From JAEUHM01 sp964538625 (lineage in GTDB: Bacteria > Verrucomicrobiota > Verrucomicrobiia > Verrucomicrobiales > Verrucomicrobiaceae): a DNA stretch of 64,000 nucleotides. The notes under the pieces were generated by a model that worked only from the letters and a program-made list of their open reading frames with translations, was not told the origin of the DNA and did no database searches. The number at the start of each line of letters is the position of its first letter. Within the stretch, counting starts at the first letter, position 1. Shown here in pieces: positions 9,115 to 17,810 of the stretch. The stretch lies in NCBI GenBank assembly GCA_964538625.1, contig CAZIGH010000021.1, forward strand, positions 16,428 through 80,427, given 5' to 3'. A program made the translations under genes and the position numbers.

Positions 9115-10557
9115 ATGAGCAAGAAAAGCGACTTCGGACTGATTGGCCTCGCCGTGATGGGCCAGAACCTTGTATTGAATGTTGAGAGCCGCGGCTTTCA
9201 GGTCAGCGTTTACAACCGCACCACCAGTGTCACGGACGAGTTTCTCGCCAAGCACCCGGGCAAGGCCCTCGTGGGCGCACACACGCTGGAAGAGTTCGTC
9301 CAGTCCCTCGCCACCCCGCGCAAAATCCACATCATGGTCAAGTCAACCGCCGTGAAGGATACGGACCGCGACGCCGTGGACGCTGTCATTGAGCAGCTCA
9401 TTCCCCTTCTCGACAAAGACGACATCGTCATCGACGGCGGCAACAGCTTCTACCAGACCACCGAACGGCGGGATGCCTACCTCGCAGAGAAGGGCCTTCG
9501 CTTCATCGGCGCAGGCGTCTCCGGCGGGGAGGAAGGTGCCCGCAAAGGCCCCTCCATCATGCCCGGCGGCCCCGCCTCCACCTGGGAAGTCATGAAGCCC
9601 ATTTTCGAATCCATCGCCGCCAAGGTGGATGGCGAACCATGCGTCATCCACATCGGCCCTGGTGGCGCTGGCCACTATGTGAAGATGATTCACAACGGCA
9701 TCGAGTATGGCGACATGCAACTCATCTGCGAGGCATACAACATCTTCAAGCACGCTGGTTTCACCACAGACGAGATGGCCGCCATCTTCAACGAGTGGAA
9801 CGAGGGCGACCTCCTCTCCTACCTCATCCAAATCTCTGGCAAAGCTCTCGAGCAAAAGGATCCAGAGACTGGTAAGCCCATCGTCGAACTCATCGTCGAT
9901 AAGGCAGGCCAGAAAGGCACCGGCCAGTGGACCCTGCTTAACGCTGCGGAGAACGCCGTCGTCATCAGCACCATCAACGCCGCCGTCGAAGCACGAATCC
10001 TCTCCAGTCAGAAGAAGCAGCGGGTCGCCGCCAGCAAGGAACTCACCGGCCCAGCGGTGAACATCACCATGGACAAGGCAGAGCTCGTCAAAAAGGTCCA
10101 CGACGCCCTCTATGCCTCCAAGATCATCAGCTACGCGCAGGGGCTGGACCTCATCAAAACCATGGGAGAGAAAAAGAACTGGGGGCTCGACCTCGGACGC
10201 ATCGCCGCCATCTGGCGTGGAGGATGCATCATCCGCGCCAAGTTCCTCAATCGCATCACCGATGCTTATCGGAACAACGCCAACCTAGCCAACCTCATGC
10301 TCGACCCCTTCTTCAAGGACGTCCTCAGCAAGACCCAGCAGAACTGGCGTGAGGTGGTAGCGCTTGCCACACTGAATGGGATTCCCGTACCGGCCTTCAG
10401 CGCCAGCCTCGGCTACTACGACAGCTACCGAGCCGAACGTCTCCCGGCCAACCTCCTGCAGGCCCAGCGCGACTTCTTCGGTGCCCACACCTACGAGCGC
10501 CTCGACAAGCCAGAAGGCCAGTTCTTCCACACCGAATGGCCGGAGGTCATCGGGTAA
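9115..10557 (+). CDS. gnd: 6-phosphogluconate dehydrogenase (decarboxylating)
   Basis: 480 residues, the usual length for the long-form enzyme. It oxidises and decarboxylates 6-phosphogluconate to ribulose 5-phosphate, producing NADPH in the oxidative pentose phosphate pathway. Visible features are the Rossmann motif FGLIGLAVMGQNL, the substrate loop GAGVSGGEEGARKGPSIMPGG, the catalytic Lys in GGAGHYVKMIHNGIEYGDM, and the conserved C-terminal segment ending FHTEWPEV. Start ATG at 9115. Confidence 0.97.
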   Translation: MSKKSDFGLIGLAVMGQNLVLNVESRGFQVSVYNRTTSVTDEFLAKHPGKALVGAHTLEEFVQSLATPRKIHIMVKSTAVKDTDRDAVDAVIEQLIPLLDKDDIVIDGGNSFYQTTERRDAYLAEKGLRFIGAGVSGGEEGARKGPSIMPGGPASTWEVMKPIFESIAAKVDGEPCVIHIGPGGAGHYVKMIHNGIEYGDMQLICEAYNIFKHAGFTTDEMAAIFNEWNEGDLLSYLIQISGKALEQKDPETGKPIVELIVDKAGQKGTGQWTLLNAAENAVVISTINAAVEARILSSQKKQRVAASKELTGPAVNITMDKAELVKKVHDALYASKIISYAQGLDLIKTMGEKKNWGLDLGRIAAIWRGGCIIRAKFLNRITDAYRNNANLANLMLDPFFKDVLSKTQQNWREVVALATLNGIPVPAFSASLGYYDSYRAERLPANLLQAQRDFFGAHTYERLDKPEGQFFHTEWPEVIG

Positions 10558-10577
10558 GCATCTTGCATTCATATCCC

Positions 10578-10617
10578 AAGGCACGGAGGCAGACACTGTC
10601 TTCGTGCCTTTGTGCTT
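10578..10617 (+). terminator. Candidate terminator after gnd
   Basis: An inverted repeat AAGGCACG ... CGTGCCTT has an inner complementary pair (CAGAC/GTCT) and is followed by a moderately T-rich stretch (TGTGCTT). It sits between the stop of gnd and the stop of the convergent kinase-like gene and could serve both strands. The weak T-run keeps confidence moderate. Confidence 0.5.
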
Positions 10618-10626
10618 CACCTCGCC

Positions 10627-11043
10627 TCACTCCGGATCTGGGTCCGGTGGCGGTGGGGACAGGTGGGGCCACTCCAGAATCGTGGCGAACTCGAAGTCGA
10701 TCAGACAGAACCGTCCATCCGTAGCGCGATACGTCACGTTCCGCTGAGCCGGATCGTCATGGCGGACGCCATACTGCTCCAGTTCGGCGAAGAGTTCCTT
10801 CCTGCGATCATCCGTGAGATGATCCACCCTCACACCACAGTTGCTCGTGACCATGTAAAGTGTCTCAGGATGGGCCTCCAGCAAGCGCGGAACAAAAGGG
10901 CAACCCTTCTCCTCCAGATACTTCAGCACGCGACATTCGTTCTCGAAACGTTCCTTTGCCATGTGCCCCCTGAAGGTTTTGTGAACCTTCCCATCATAGC
11001 CTATTTTCACGGTGGCCCGCACAGTGTCCTTCACCTGCCTCAT
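10627..11043 (-). CDS. Mini protein-kinase-fold protein
   Basis: 138 residues, far shorter than a complete kinase. The sequence has kinase-like elements in order: a possible ATP Lys22 in DGKVHKTF, an Ala/Glu-rich helix (ERFENE), the catalytic-loop pattern GVRHDDPAQRN (His95, Asp96/97, Asn102) and a metal-binding DFE at Asp116 (CLIDFEFA). This resembles small Kdo-kinase/RIO-like or LPS-kinase-like proteins. The acceptor is unknown. The Pro-rich tail (SPPPPDPDPE) is probably disordered. It stands alone between gnd and glnII. Confidence 0.75.
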   Translation of the reverse strand: MRQVKDTVRATVKIGYDGKVHKTFRGHMAKERFENECRVLKYLEEKGCPFVPRLLEAHPETLYMVTSNCGVRVDHLTDDRRKELFAELEQYGVRHDDPAQRNVTYRATDGRFCLIDFEFATILEWPHLSPPPPDPDPE

Positions 11044-11151
11044 AGCGCTCAGAATGGCGCAGGTTCGCGGCTATTTCCATGGGAAAGCGCCTTCATCTGC
11101 TGCACGCTGACACACCAACATGTGTAAAATGCCAAACTTCCCCGTGGACAT

Positions 11152-11167
11152 TGGCATGATTTTTGCT
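11152..11167 (+). promoter_or_regulatory. Sigma-54 (RpoN) -24/-12 promoter of glnII
   Basis: TTGGCATGATTTTTGCT has GG at 11153-11154 and GC at 11165-11166, separated by exactly 10 nt, the invariant geometry of sigma-54 promoters (consensus TGGCAC-N5-TTGC). The predicted transcript starts near 11178, leaving a 5' leader of roughly 100 nt. Its place before a glutamine synthetase gene fits nitrogen control through an NtrC-type activator. Confidence 0.78.
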
Positions 11168-11281
11168 TGCGTGAAAATCAGGACCCGGGTCTCACCCTTC
11201 GCCTCCAGCCCTTAGCGGCCTGGGGCGGGCGTTCCCGGGGCCAGCCAACATCACCAACCAGACACATCCAACCCACGCTAT

Positions 11282-12301
11282 ATGCCCAAATACAAACTCG
11301 AATACATCTGGCTCGACGGTTACACCCCCGTGCCAAATCTCCGCGGCAAGACCCAGATCAAGGAATACGAAAGCTTCCCGAAACTCGAAGACCTTCCAAA
11401 CTGGGGCTTCGACGGCTCCTCCACCCAGCAGGCACCCGGTCGCTCATCCGACTGCGTCCTCAAGCCAGTGGCTGTTTACCCGGATTCAACCCGCAAAAAT
11501 GGTGTCCTGGTCATGTGCGAAGTGTTGAATGCAGACGGCACGCCCCATATCTCCAACCACCGCGCCACCATCCTTGATGATCCAGATACCTGGTTCGGAT
11601 TTGAGCAGGAATACTTCCTTTATCAGGACGGACGTCCTCTCGGCTTCCCCGAAGGAGGATACCCCGCCCCTCAGGGTCCTTACTACACCGGTGTGGGCTA
11701 CAAGAACGTCGGAGACATCGCGCGCCAGATCGTCGAGGAGCATCTGGATCTCTGCCTTGACGCAGGCATTAACCATGAAGGGATCAACGCTGAAGTAGCC
11801 AAGGGCCAGTGGGAGTTCCAAATCTTTGGTAAGGGTTCCAAGAAGTGCGCCGATGACGTGTGGATGGCCCGCTACCTCCTCCAGCGCCTCTGCGAGAAGT
11901 ACGCCGTCGATGTGGAATACCACTGCAAACCGCTCGGCAAGGATCTCGACTGGAATGGCTCCGGTATGCACTGCAACTTCTCCACCAAATACATGCGCGA
12001 AGTGGGTGGTAAAGAATACTTCGAGAAGCTCATGGCCGCGTTCGAGAAATACATGAACGAGCACATCGCCGTGTATGGACCGGACAACCACATGCGCCTC
12101 ACCGGCCTGCACGAGACACAGGCTATCGACAAGTTCAGCTATGGCATCGCCGACCGTGGTTCCTCCATCCGCGTTCCGCATAGCTTCGTGAACAACGGTT
12201 ACAAGGGCTACCTCGAGGATCGTCGTCCGAACAGCCAGGGCGACCCCTACCAGATCGCCTCCCGCGTGCTCAAGACGATCGCCAGCGTGCCGACGACCTG
12301 A
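11282..12301 (+). CDS. glnII: Glutamine synthetase, type II (eukaryote-like)
   Basis: 339 residues, close to GSII (about 330-370) and much shorter than GSI (about 470). It makes glutamine from glutamate, ammonia and ATP. Motifs: N-terminal beta-grasp with WGFDGSSTQQA, the metal site in FGFEQEYFLY, the glutamate-binding region GINAEVAKGQWEFQ, GSGMHCNFSTK, and the ATP/glutamate site NHMRLTGLHET with RGSSIRVPH. GSII is not regulated by adenylylation; control here is probably transcriptional through the sigma-54 promoter at 11152. A strong terminator follows. Confidence 0.96.
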   Translation: MPKYKLEYIWLDGYTPVPNLRGKTQIKEYESFPKLEDLPNWGFDGSSTQQAPGRSSDCVLKPVAVYPDSTRKNGVLVMCEVLNADGTPHISNHRATILDDPDTWFGFEQEYFLYQDGRPLGFPEGGYPAPQGPYYTGVGYKNVGDIARQIVEEHLDLCLDAGINHEGINAEVAKGQWEFQIFGKGSKKCADDVWMARYLLQRLCEKYAVDVEYHCKPLGKDLDWNGSGMHCNFSTKYMREVGGKEYFEKLMAAFEKYMNEHIAVYGPDNHMRLTGLHETQAIDKFSYGIADRGSSIRVPHSFVNNGYKGYLEDRRPNSQGDPYQIASRVLKTIASVPTT

Positions 12302-12342
12302 GCTGTCTGAAAAGCCTCCCCGGGGAGTCTCCCGATCACTCA

Positions 12343-12376
12343 AACCACCCGGCTTCGGCCGGGTGGTTCTTTTTTA
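12343..12376 (+). terminator. Strong intrinsic terminator after glnII
   Basis: A 10-bp perfect stem ACCACCCGGC / GCCGGGTGGT is closed by a stable TTCG tetraloop and followed by TTCTTTTTT. It lies 42 bp after the glnII stop and before the stop of the convergent beta-helix gene. Confidence 0.95.
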
Positions 12377-12422
12377 TCCAAACCCAGCAATGCGGTCGAT
12401 GCCTAGCCTCACTGCGTGACAC

Positions 12423-13433
12423 TCATTCTGCCGCATGACGCACTGAAACGGGTGGAGTCAGCGGTGCCTCACGCTCACCCTCACTTTGGTAGCCGGGCAA
12501 GTCTTTGCCGTTATGAAACTCGATTCGTCTCTCTACATCCGGGGCATACCCCATGCCTGTAAGCTGCAGCTGCTCGATGCGGTCTTCAGCCCTTACCGCC
12601 ACCACAGTGCGATAAACCGAACAGTGAGAGACTTGCACTCTGGCCCCGCCCCGTGAGCCAGGGCCGCGCGCACGAATGGCGATCTCACAGTTCTCGAATA
12701 CACAATGCGAGACCTCGGCATCGACCCGCTCCTTGAGATTGAGCGCAGCACGGTTTTGAATCTGAGAGGGCTGGCTCCAGCCATACATGTGGCACTGGCG
12801 GATCACAAGCTTGCAGCGCTCGCCATCGGGCGCTGTCTTTGAGTCAAAGGCGTTTTCCCCCGGGCTCTGACCCGCCTTGAATCCCGGAGCATCAGCCTCC
12901 AGCTTGCCTGTCCACAAACGACAGTTCTCTATCTTCAAACTCCCGGTGGAACGGCGATCCGGATCAAACTGGATGCAGTCTCCAGAAGTCATGGAAATGT
13001 CACAGTTGCGGATGGTGACATCTCCCCAGCGCCCGGTGATGCCGTGAGCGTCATGCTGTTCTTCAAAAGTTCCAGCAAGCAGGTGATGAATGCGGCAGTT
13101 CTCAATCAACACACGCGTACCGAACACCCCAACTCCGTTGCCGCTCCCATTGTAAATCTCGCAGTTGCGCAGCGTTACGCCATCCGCCGTGATCTTGACA
13201 ATGTTTCCTCCCCTGCCCTGGGCGTCGATCAAGTAGTTCTCATAAACGCCAGGCTTATCAATCTCCAGTCGGTTGACCCTCTTTGGATTGTCAAACGTTC
13301 CCACAAGCCCACTTGTGCCAGCCAGCAGAAGCGCGTCTGCTGAAGTCAGCCTTGAAAGCAGGGCCATGATAAGCATCAAGCGAAAAATCATGCGGACAAG
13401 AACGCTGCGCCCCAGAGAAGCCTTCCAGCTCAT
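12423..13433 (-). CDS. Right-handed parallel beta-helix protein, exported
   Basis: About 336 residues from the ATG at 13433. The frame continues upstream to 13493, inside the previous gene, but 13433 avoids the overlap and gives a signal peptide (FRLMLIMALLSRLTSADA). The body shows pectate-lyase-like coils, repeats of the type VTLRNCEIYNGSG, VLIENCRIHH, VTIRNCDISM and LKIENCRLWTG, each about 20-25 residues. Proteins of this fold bind or cleave acidic polysaccharides, but I see no definite catalytic triad. It is the last gene of the sulfatase/GH cluster. Confidence 0.8.
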   Translation of the reverse strand: MSWKASLGRSVLVRMIFRLMLIMALLSRLTSADALLLAGTSGLVGTFDNPKRVNRLEIDKPGVYENYLIDAQGRGGNIVKITADGVTLRNCEIYNGSGNGVGVFGTRVLIENCRIHHLLAGTFEEQHDAHGITGRWGDVTIRNCDISMTSGDCIQFDPDRRSTGSLKIENCRLWTGKLEADAPGFKAGQSPGENAFDSKTAPDGERCKLVIRQCHMYGWSQPSQIQNRAALNLKERVDAEVSHCVFENCEIAIRARGPGSRGGARVQVSHCSVYRTVVAVRAEDRIEQLQLTGMGYAPDVERRIEFHNGKDLPGYQSEGEREAPLTPPVSVRHAAE

Positions 13434-13443
13434 TCGCTCGAGA

Positions 13444-15357
13444 CTATCTTGGCTCCAGACGAACTTCGTCGATGTCAAACTGACTCTGTGCACCTGCGTC
13501 TGAGGCTACGATCACCAACTTTCCTGCGTGGCGGATCGTGTCCCGCCAGGAATATGCCATGGGTGACGGTGTCCACCCAGCCTTGCGAGCCTGCTCGTCC
13601 GTCCAGTCATAGCGAAGCACCGCACGGATGGTCTGCCAGTCGGGGGTGAAGGGTGGCAGCCCCTCATAACTCCACTGCGCAATGTCCTTCGCAAAGAGTT
13701 CTATGCGAACAGAGCCACCCGCAGTCTCGGCACGAACCCGCGCGCTGAGGAGCAACTCGTCGCCACCCATCAACTCAGACCAGTCCCCGGGGCGAGGCGT
13801 ATGGTGAGCGATGGGACGGAGACCGTTGGCACGAGATACTCTGACAAAGCCCTCGGGATGATGCACCACTTCATCCACCCCCTTCCAGCCCTGGGTATCC
13901 GTATCGAAGGAGAACAACAGTGGCTCCCGCGCCGGATGCCGAGGCAACGGAGCCGGATCCGGTGACGGAGGAAGCGCAGTGTCCACCAGAGAGGCACCGT
14001 CAATGGCATAAAACCTAGCGCCAGGTGTGAGGACGAGCTTCAGCCTGAACCCATCTTGATCCGGCAGCCTATCCATCTCCACCTCACCGTCAGCCACCAG
14101 CCGCAGGGGGCGGCCCGGAATGGTGCGCAAACGGCGGGTGGTGAGCACGGCCGGCCGCTTTGTATCCACCGCCTCCATAAAAGCAAAGCCATCCTCACGA
14201 AAGCGGGCCAGGCAAAGGTGCCCGGAGCGCTTCCAGCCCAGATGCACCGTGGGACTTCCACCGTAATAGAGAAGGTGTTTCCCATTCTGGATCACGGGTG
14301 GCCCTGCCTGAGCATAAATGCAGCCACTGTCTATAGCACCCTCCTCCCCAAGCTTCAGAAAGGCTCTGCCGGGAGCCACCCGCTGCCAGTGAACGGAGTC
14401 ATGGCTCCAGGCCAGCTCCACATCCACCGTTCTGTCTGTGCCGAGATGATACATCATGAGCCAGCCCAGCCACAGGTTCGCATACGGAAACACAGTGAGC
14501 GCATAGGTCTGGTGGGCGCGGCCTTCATCCAGCCCGCTGCGGAGCACTACTCCGCTGCTCTTCCAGTTCACAAAGTCCTCGCTTTCCAGTCGCGTGACCA
14601 GCCTCTCGCCCAGATAGAGCTTGGTGAACCAGAGATACTTACCCAGACGGGTGTCAAAGAACGCATTGTTATGGGTGTCTCCCTGTTTGGCTCCAAATCC
14701 CTTCATCTCCAGTGTATCACCCCAGTGCACACCATCTGCACTGAAGCGTGCGCGGGGCTTCCCTAGCCCCACGTCGAAAACCATCTTGTACCGACGTGCA
14801 GGCACTGGGTCGTGCATGTCCTTGAACACGCCCACGTTGGGGCAGTCCCGAGCAGTGATATTGTTCGCAGCGCTGCCTCCGAACTTATGCAGACCGAGAG
14901 AAGGTCGCTGCCATGAGAGACCATCCTTGGAAGTCGCATAAAGCAAATACCAGCCCACGTCATGCACAGTAGAAGGCTGGTCCATCTTGGCGATGACCTC
15001 CGGCCCGGCCAGAACATCCTTGTACCACATCTTCCACAAGCCTTCCTCTTCATCCCACAGCACATTCGGGTAGTAGTTGTTCGTGGCATCCTCCCAGGGC
15101 TGATCTGCCGCGAGCAAGGGGTTTGCCGCTTCCTTTTCAGGCTCGCCAAGGGTGAGGCGGGCGTTGTCGGCATGCTCGATGACCCGACTGTCCAGCACGA
15201 GCAGCTTCGCTTCATCGGGAAGGACGACCTTCGGCGCATCGGCCCACAGCAGACTGGCAATCTGCAACAGCAGCATCGTACTGATCCTGAAAAGTCTCAG
15301 CACCGCGTAACAGCCACTGAACGCGCAGCTAGTCCTCCTTATCGTCGCCTTTTTCAT
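13444..15357 (-). CDS. Exported GH43/GH32-like five-bladed propeller with C-terminal jellyroll
   Basis: About 637 residues from the Met at 15357, which begins a long positive n-region and a hydrophobic core ending LLWADA; a later Met at 15276 is possible. Residues about 80-400 have the repeated blade pattern of glycosidase propellers (WDEEEGLWKMWYKD, YLLYATSKDGLSWQRP, ARFSADGVHWGD, VELAWSHDSVHWQRV). The C-terminal part (about 480-637) looks like a carbohydrate-binding jellyroll. The family is often annotated as a glycosyl hydrolase; I cannot assign catalytic acids. Its start overlaps the sulfatase end, which suggests coupling. Confidence 0.75.
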   Translation of the reverse strand: MKKATIRRTSCAFSGCYAVLRLFRISTMLLLQIASLLWADAPKVVLPDEAKLLVLDSRVIEHADNARLTLGEPEKEAANPLLAADQPWEDATNNYYPNVLWDEEEGLWKMWYKDVLAGPEVIAKMDQPSTVHDVGWYLLYATSKDGLSWQRPSLGLHKFGGSAANNITARDCPNVGVFKDMHDPVPARRYKMVFDVGLGKPRARFSADGVHWGDTLEMKGFGAKQGDTHNNAFFDTRLGKYLWFTKLYLGERLVTRLESEDFVNWKSSGVVLRSGLDEGRAHQTYALTVFPYANLWLGWLMMYHLGTDRTVDVELAWSHDSVHWQRVAPGRAFLKLGEEGAIDSGCIYAQAGPPVIQNGKHLLYYGGSPTVHLGWKRSGHLCLARFREDGFAFMEAVDTKRPAVLTTRRLRTIPGRPLRLVADGEVEMDRLPDQDGFRLKLVLTPGARFYAIDGASLVDTALPPSPDPAPLPRHPAREPLLFSFDTDTQGWKGVDEVVHHPEGFVRVSRANGLRPIAHHTPRPGDWSELMGGDELLLSARVRAETAGGSVRIELFAKDIAQWSYEGLPPFTPDWQTIRAVLRYDWTDEQARKAGWTPSPMAYSWRDTIRHAGKLVIVASDAGAQSQFDIDEVRLEPR

Positions 15358-16714
15358 AGGTCGTGGGCAGCGTAGCCAGCCAAGCAGCGAGCTTTGCATT
15401 CAAACGTTCCAGCACATCAGCGTGAGAGTCTGCCACATTGACATTTTCTGAAGGGTCTGAACGAAGGTCGTGCAGCGTCACCTCACCTTTTCTTCGGAGG
15501 CTACCGTGCAGCTTCCAGTTTTCCATCAGTATGGCGGGATCACTCTTCTCCGTGCTCGTCTTCCAAAACAACGCCTTCTCCCGCATAAAGCTCTCTCCTC
15601 GTAGTGCGGATGAGGCATCCTCGCCATCGTAATCATCTGCATCAAATGGGATGCGTGCCATGCTGCATACGGTGGGCAGCCAGTCTGCACCGCTGATGAC
15701 CGACGTCTCATCCACGCGACCGGCCGGAACCACCAACGGCCACCTGGCTATGAACGGCACGCACACGCCGCCCTGAAGCTGAGTGTGTTTGCCCCCTCGG
15801 AAAAATGGACCTGCGTAACCCATGGCATTGAGGCGTATGGCATCCATGTCGCTGCCTTGGACGCCCTTGTTCTTTTTACCAGCCAGTTCACCCGGGTCAC
15901 GCAAGGGCGCGGCACCTTGATCGCTGGAGAAGACCACAAGGGTATTCTCGCGCAAGCCAAGCTCATCCACTCGGACAAGTAACCGGCCTATGTCATCGTC
16001 CATGGATTTCACGTCTGCGAGAAACGCCTGCAAGTGAGCAGCGGTGTCACCACCAAGTTTCTCGCACAGCTCAAACTTTTCCCTCATGGCTGGGGAGAAC
16101 CTGGCCGCATCCAAGACCAACGGGCCAAACGCATTCCGCACGGCCACAGAGGGATTGACCGGATGGTGTGAGATGTGAGTCCACACATTCACATAGAAAG
16201 GACCCGCTTTATGCTCCTCGATGAAGCGAATGGCGGCATCAAAGATGGGCGCATCCCGTCCCCGTGTGTCCTCAGCTTGGCGACGCTTGTTGATCTCGCC
16301 ATTGCTGATGACATCAATGCCATAGGTGCCAGCTTCCGTGACCGGCCCTATGTGCCATTTGCCGAAGTGCCCGGTTTTGTAACCACTCTTCTTGAGCAGC
16401 TCGGTCACAGTGGCCCGATCTCCAAACCCGAAGCTCGCCGGATACTTCTGGAACGTCGCTGGCAACTTGCCAGTCATGAGTCCCGTGCGCGCCGGACAGC
16501 AAGTCACCCCTGTCGCATGAAAGCGGGTAAATCGGGTACCTTCAGCCGCAAGCCGGTCCAGATTCGGGGTCTTAGCGTAGGGGTGTCCATAACATGCCAA
16601 GTCACCCCAGCCGAGATCGTCTGCGAGGATGAAGATGATATTGGGTCTCTGGTCTGCCGCACGCAGCGGGCACACCAGCAGTGAGGCTAATGCAATCAGA
16701 AGCTGAAGTTTCAT
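15329..16714 (-). CDS. Exported formylglycine-dependent sulfatase
   Basis: 461 residues with a signal peptide (MKLQLLIALASLLVCPLRA). The N-terminus carries the metal-binding pair in IIFILADDLGWGD. The sulfatase signature C-x-P-x-R is present at Cys72-Arg76 (TCCPARTGLMTG), Cys72 being the residue converted to formylglycine. GHFGKWHIG, with the active-site Lys/His, and a late FSSDQGA metal site are also visible. It removes sulfate esters, most likely from sulfated polysaccharides. It sits in a minus-strand cluster with the GH-like propeller and the beta-helix protein. Confidence 0.93.
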   Translation of the reverse strand: MKLQLLIALASLLVCPLRAADQRPNIIFILADDLGWGDLACYGHPYAKTPNLDRLAAEGTRFTRFHATGVTCCPARTGLMTGKLPATFQKYPASFGFGDRATVTELLKKSGYKTGHFGKWHIGPVTEAGTYGIDVISNGEINKRRQAEDTRGRDAPIFDAAIRFIEEHKAGPFYVNVWTHISHHPVNPSVAVRNAFGPLVLDAARFSPAMREKFELCEKLGGDTAAHLQAFLADVKSMDDDIGRLLVRVDELGLRENTLVVFSSDQGAAPLRDPGELAGKKNKGVQGSDMDAIRLNAMGYAGPFFRGGKHTQLQGGVCVPFIARWPLVVPAGRVDETSVISGADWLPTVCSMARIPFDADDYDGEDASSALRGESFMREKALFWKTSTEKSDPAILMENWKLHGSLRRKGEVTLHDLRSDPSENVNVADSHADVLERLNAKLAAWLATLPTTYEKGDDKED

Positions 16715-16763
16715 GAGAGGGGTGGACCCCAGCCGAAACGCTCAAGTATCGTAAAAGCTTCCG

Positions 16764-17738
16764 TCATTTGTCTCCGGCTGCTCTAGCCGGCTTGATGAGC
16801 TTCAGCTCCAAGGGCGCTCCATCAGGCGCACCGTCGAAGAAAACCAGCACACTGATTTCGAGCACGGTCTCATCCAGCACCAGCAGCGCCTCCGCTTTCC
16901 CTGTGTTCTGCACCGGTATATCACCTACTCGGATCAAGCTGCCATCGGGTCCTGCCCAAAAGTAGAGGCTGAAACCCTCCGCAGACTCGTCCGTTCCAGA
17001 GGGACCGGCTATGAGCAAGAAACCATCCTGTGTGGCCGTGATGTCACGGATGCCGAACCCCTCCCCCAGCGCCAGCAAGTGCCTGCGGTGTGCGGCGCGA
17101 GACTCGTCGGTGAAGAGTTCCCTGGCCCCGACTTGGATGACGCAAGCCTGTCCTGCCACGTTCGGTGCACGGAGTCCAAACCACAAAAACTCTCCCCGTT
17201 TGGCGATGCCTTCTATGTCTAGTCCTCCCTGGTTGGTGGCCTTGCCAAGGCTGTCTCTCAATACCTCGTCTGACTCCACCAACCGAACCAACGAAGCCGA
17301 GGTCACCCGCCGTCCATCTTTGGTGATGCGATAGACCCCCCTGCGATCCGTCTGCACCTCACCAGTCTTCCGCGCCACGCTGTGGGAGCCCGTGGCAAAC
17401 CAGACCTTCTCTTCCGCAGAACTCGTTACCCCCTCCAGGTCAAGTTCCGGCTTTTTGCCCGGGAGAAGCGGCAACAGTTCGGCAGCGCTGATTTGACGTG
17501 CCTTTTGATCCAGGTGAATCCGCTGAAGCACGCGTGTCTCATCGCTCACCAACACTGCATCTCTTCCCATCATGGACGCACCGCTCACATCCAGGTGCTC
17601 CTTGATTTCACCTTTGACTGTCCACGCTCCCACCGTCTCCACCCGCCAGTTCTCCTGCGCGGGTAGCCGCATCAAGGGAGTGAACAGGCCGACCACCATC
17701 CCCATGGCGGGAAGAAAGCGAAGGTTGGGTAAAGACAT
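16764..17738 (-). CDS. DUF3616 family exported protein
   Basis: 324 residues with an N-terminal signal segment (about 1-28, ending LMRLPAQ). The sequence matches the DUF3616 pattern, with the conserved DLEGVTS, ATGSHSVARKTGE, GGLDIEGIAKRGEFLWFGLRAP and RDITATQDGFLLIAGP, and probably folds as a beta-propeller. Function is unknown; related proteins are sometimes compared with phytase-like or SdiA-regulated propellers. It lies 50 bp upstream of the sulfatase on the same strand and may be co-transcribed with it. Confidence 0.82.
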   Translation of the reverse strand: MSLPNLRFLPAMGMVVGLFTPLMRLPAQENWRVETVGAWTVKGEIKEHLDVSGASMMGRDAVLVSDETRVLQRIHLDQKARQISAAELLPLLPGKKPELDLEGVTSSAEEKVWFATGSHSVARKTGEVQTDRRGVYRITKDGRRVTSASLVRLVESDEVLRDSLGKATNQGGLDIEGIAKRGEFLWFGLRAPNVAGQACVIQVGARELFTDESRAAHRRHLLALGEGFGIRDITATQDGFLLIAGPSGTDESAEGFSLYFWAGPDGSLIRVGDIPVQNTGKAEALLVLDETVLEISVLVFFDGAPDGAPLELKLIKPARAAGDK

Positions 17739-17810
17739 CTCCCCAACTTTGTCAAAAAGGCACGCACTTGTCCAACATCCTATCGTGCGATGTCACGCCA
17801 CCTGCCCTAC

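Noticed and set aside
9343..10101. 252-codon minus-strand frame opposite gnd
   Set aside because: Asp/Gly/Val-rich shadow of a highly conserved gene.
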